Below are positions 32,851 to 33,754 of a stretch of DNA of 33,754 bases, in pieces; the first letter of the stretch is position 1, and the number at the start of each line of letters is the position of its first letter. Where the stretch lies: NCBI RefSeq assembly GCF_001904745.1, contig NZ_MRCD01000097.1:1-33754 (forward strand), in the 5' to 3' direction. The notes beneath the pieces were generated by a model. The model was not told the DNA's origin. It did not search any database and saw only the letters and a list, made by a program, of their open reading frames with translations. A program made the position numbers and the translations under genes. Source of the stretch: Calothrix sp. HK-06. Lineage in GTDB: Bacteria > Cyanobacteriota > Cyanobacteriia > Cyanobacteriales > Nostocaceae.

Positions 32851-33400
32851 ACTTGGATTGGGCACAACAGGCAGGGTAAACCAGAAGGTATTACCGTTCT
32901 AGCTTATGTAAATTAAGCTTTAAATCTAATTGGGCAATGACTTGACGACTTAAAGTATGCAATGCTTCCACTTGTTCAGGAGTAAGCTATCGTGGAACAC
33001 GGTCAATTACACAAAGTGTCCCTAGCGCATATCCCTCTGATGTCACCAGCGGGACACCAGCATAAAAGCGTATATGGGGGTCGTCCGTAACTAGTGGATT
33101 GGTGGCAAATCGGTGGTCGAGTAGTGTATCCGAAACAATGAAAATGCTATTGGGTTGCAAAATGACGTGCGCGCAGAACGCCAAGTCCCGTGAAGTTTCA
33201 TTAACATCTAATCCAACCTTTGATTTAAACCACTGACGAGACTCATCAACTAGGGTGATTAAAGCTATAGGAGTAGCACAAATTTGTGTCGTTAAACGGG
33301 TGAGGTCATCAAAGGCAGCTTAATTAATAGTGTCTAGAATACGATATTGGCGAAGTGTAAAAAGCCTTGCCATTTCATTTATGGGTAGTACAGTTTTCAT
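32850..33400 (-). pseudogene. GAF histidine kinase pseudogene (block B), internal deletion and nonsense codons
   Basis: From the ATG at 33400 the reading MKTVLPINEMARLFTLRQYR ILDTIN matches the block A kinase, then a TAA replaces a Glu codon. The GAF domain continues ([49 protein letters not shown]), then a TAG replaces a Gln codon (near 32989). The frame goes on to QVIAQLDLKLNLHKLE. Immediately afterwards, in another frame, GNTFWFTLPVV appears, which is the last part of the HATPase domain in block A (GNTLWFTLPIV). HisKA and most of HATPase_c are therefore deleted. The only intact open frame left is the GAF core (32987-33184). Confidence 0.8.
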
Positions 33401-33754
33401 TCATTTGAGCATCGATGATTGCTGTTTGACATAAAATTTTGCTTAAGAGTCCTATTGCAGTTTGCCCTCAAAACAGTAATACGAAACACTATTTGAAGGT
33501 TGAGGTCACCTTAATGCAGACAGTATCCGATGGGAGAACTAAAATTAAGTACTTAGACAGGATTAATTACACAAAATGAGACCTGAAACCTTTATTCAGC
33601 CGAAGACGCATGTGTAAATATTTCCGTCCGGGTACTTATCTACTCAGTTATCTGGTGTCGGCTATCTAGAGTCGATGATGAACTTATTCACACAGTAATT
33701 GCGGTTCGCCATTAAACTCTTTTCTCTGTGTTATCTGTACCTCTGTGGTCAAAT
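33401..33754. other. Terminal intergenic region
   Basis: No gene is supported. The last bases (about 33719-33754: CTCTGTGTTATCTGTACCTC and TGTGGTC) resemble the 'TCTCTGTG...CCTCTGTGGT' repeat seen scattered in many bacterial genomes. Confidence 0.4.

Larger units (their letters stand above)
29774..33400. other. Block B: diverged direct copy of block A
   Basis: The order (remnant ORF, NarL regulator, CHASE3 kinase, AT-rich gap, GAF kinase remnant) and orientation match 9087-13862. The regulator and kinase cores are well conserved; the first ORF and the GAF kinase are broken. The shorter gap (32139-32850 versus 11663-12623) and internal deletions explain the smaller size. Confidence 0.85.

Noticed and set aside
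1-33754. CRISPR array, tRNA, rRNA or transposase gene
   Set aside because: No regularly spaced repeat series, cloverleaf with CCA-type end, rRNA motif or DDE/HUH protein was seen. The only tandem repeats are the 11-bp and 16-bp pairs noted above.

Overview
The window looks like chromosome from a filamentous, probably heterocyst-forming (Nostocales-type) cyanobacterium. The evidence is low GC, HIP1 palindromes (GCGATCGC), several interspersed repeat types common in cyanobacterial genomes, many-domain hybrid histidine kinases, and a Wzx/Wzy-type exopolysaccharide (EPS) locus. No rRNA, tRNA, transposase or CRISPR array was seen, so genus and species are not claimed.

Layout. Bases 1-630 hold decayed sequence, including a frameshifted antitoxin remnant. 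Bases 631-2409 encode half of a heterodimeric ABC exporter, followed by a second broken antitoxin (2412-2675). Bases 2683-5445 encode a large PAS-rich hybrid histidine kinase. Bases 5921-6980 hold a divergent MarR regulator / DMT-like membrane protein pair that shares an operator-rich spacer. Bases 7019-9080 are accessory sequence: two small hypothetical genes, repeats and a chimeric alcohol-dehydrogenase-like pseudogene. Bases 9087-13862 (block A, minus strand) carry a NarL-type response regulator, a CHASE3-HAMP histidine kinase and a GAF histidine kinase. Bases 14479-29657 form the EPS locus. Bases 29774-33400 (block B) are a diverged, partly decayed direct copy of block A.

The EPS locus contains a ManC-like cupin (minus strand) and then a run on the plus strand: polyprenyl-phosphate sugar transferase, STAS protein, single-module NRPS-like synthetase (A-PCP-TE), Wzx flippase, GT4, Wzy/O-antigen-ligase-like protein, GT4, WecG/TagA-type GT, Tat-type GH10 glycosidase, and a Wzc-like co-polymerase/BY-kinase. 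Together these would start the lipid-linked repeat unit, extend it, flip and polymerise it, control chain length and trim the product. The NRPS-like enzyme is the odd member. Its adenylation domain lacks the Asp that binds an alpha-amino group, and it has no condensation domain.

The points most worth a second look are: (i) the EPS locus is bracketed by directly repeated two-component modules, one copy partly pseudogenised; (ii) an approximately 110-bp upstream segment is present twice, before the first sugar transferase and before the NRPS-like gene, and suggests co-regulation; (iii) the A-PCP-TE enzyme has an unusual substrate pocket; (iv) the palindrome GGCGCC is strongly over-represented (28 copies by eye), while HIP1 is found only inside the EPS locus.
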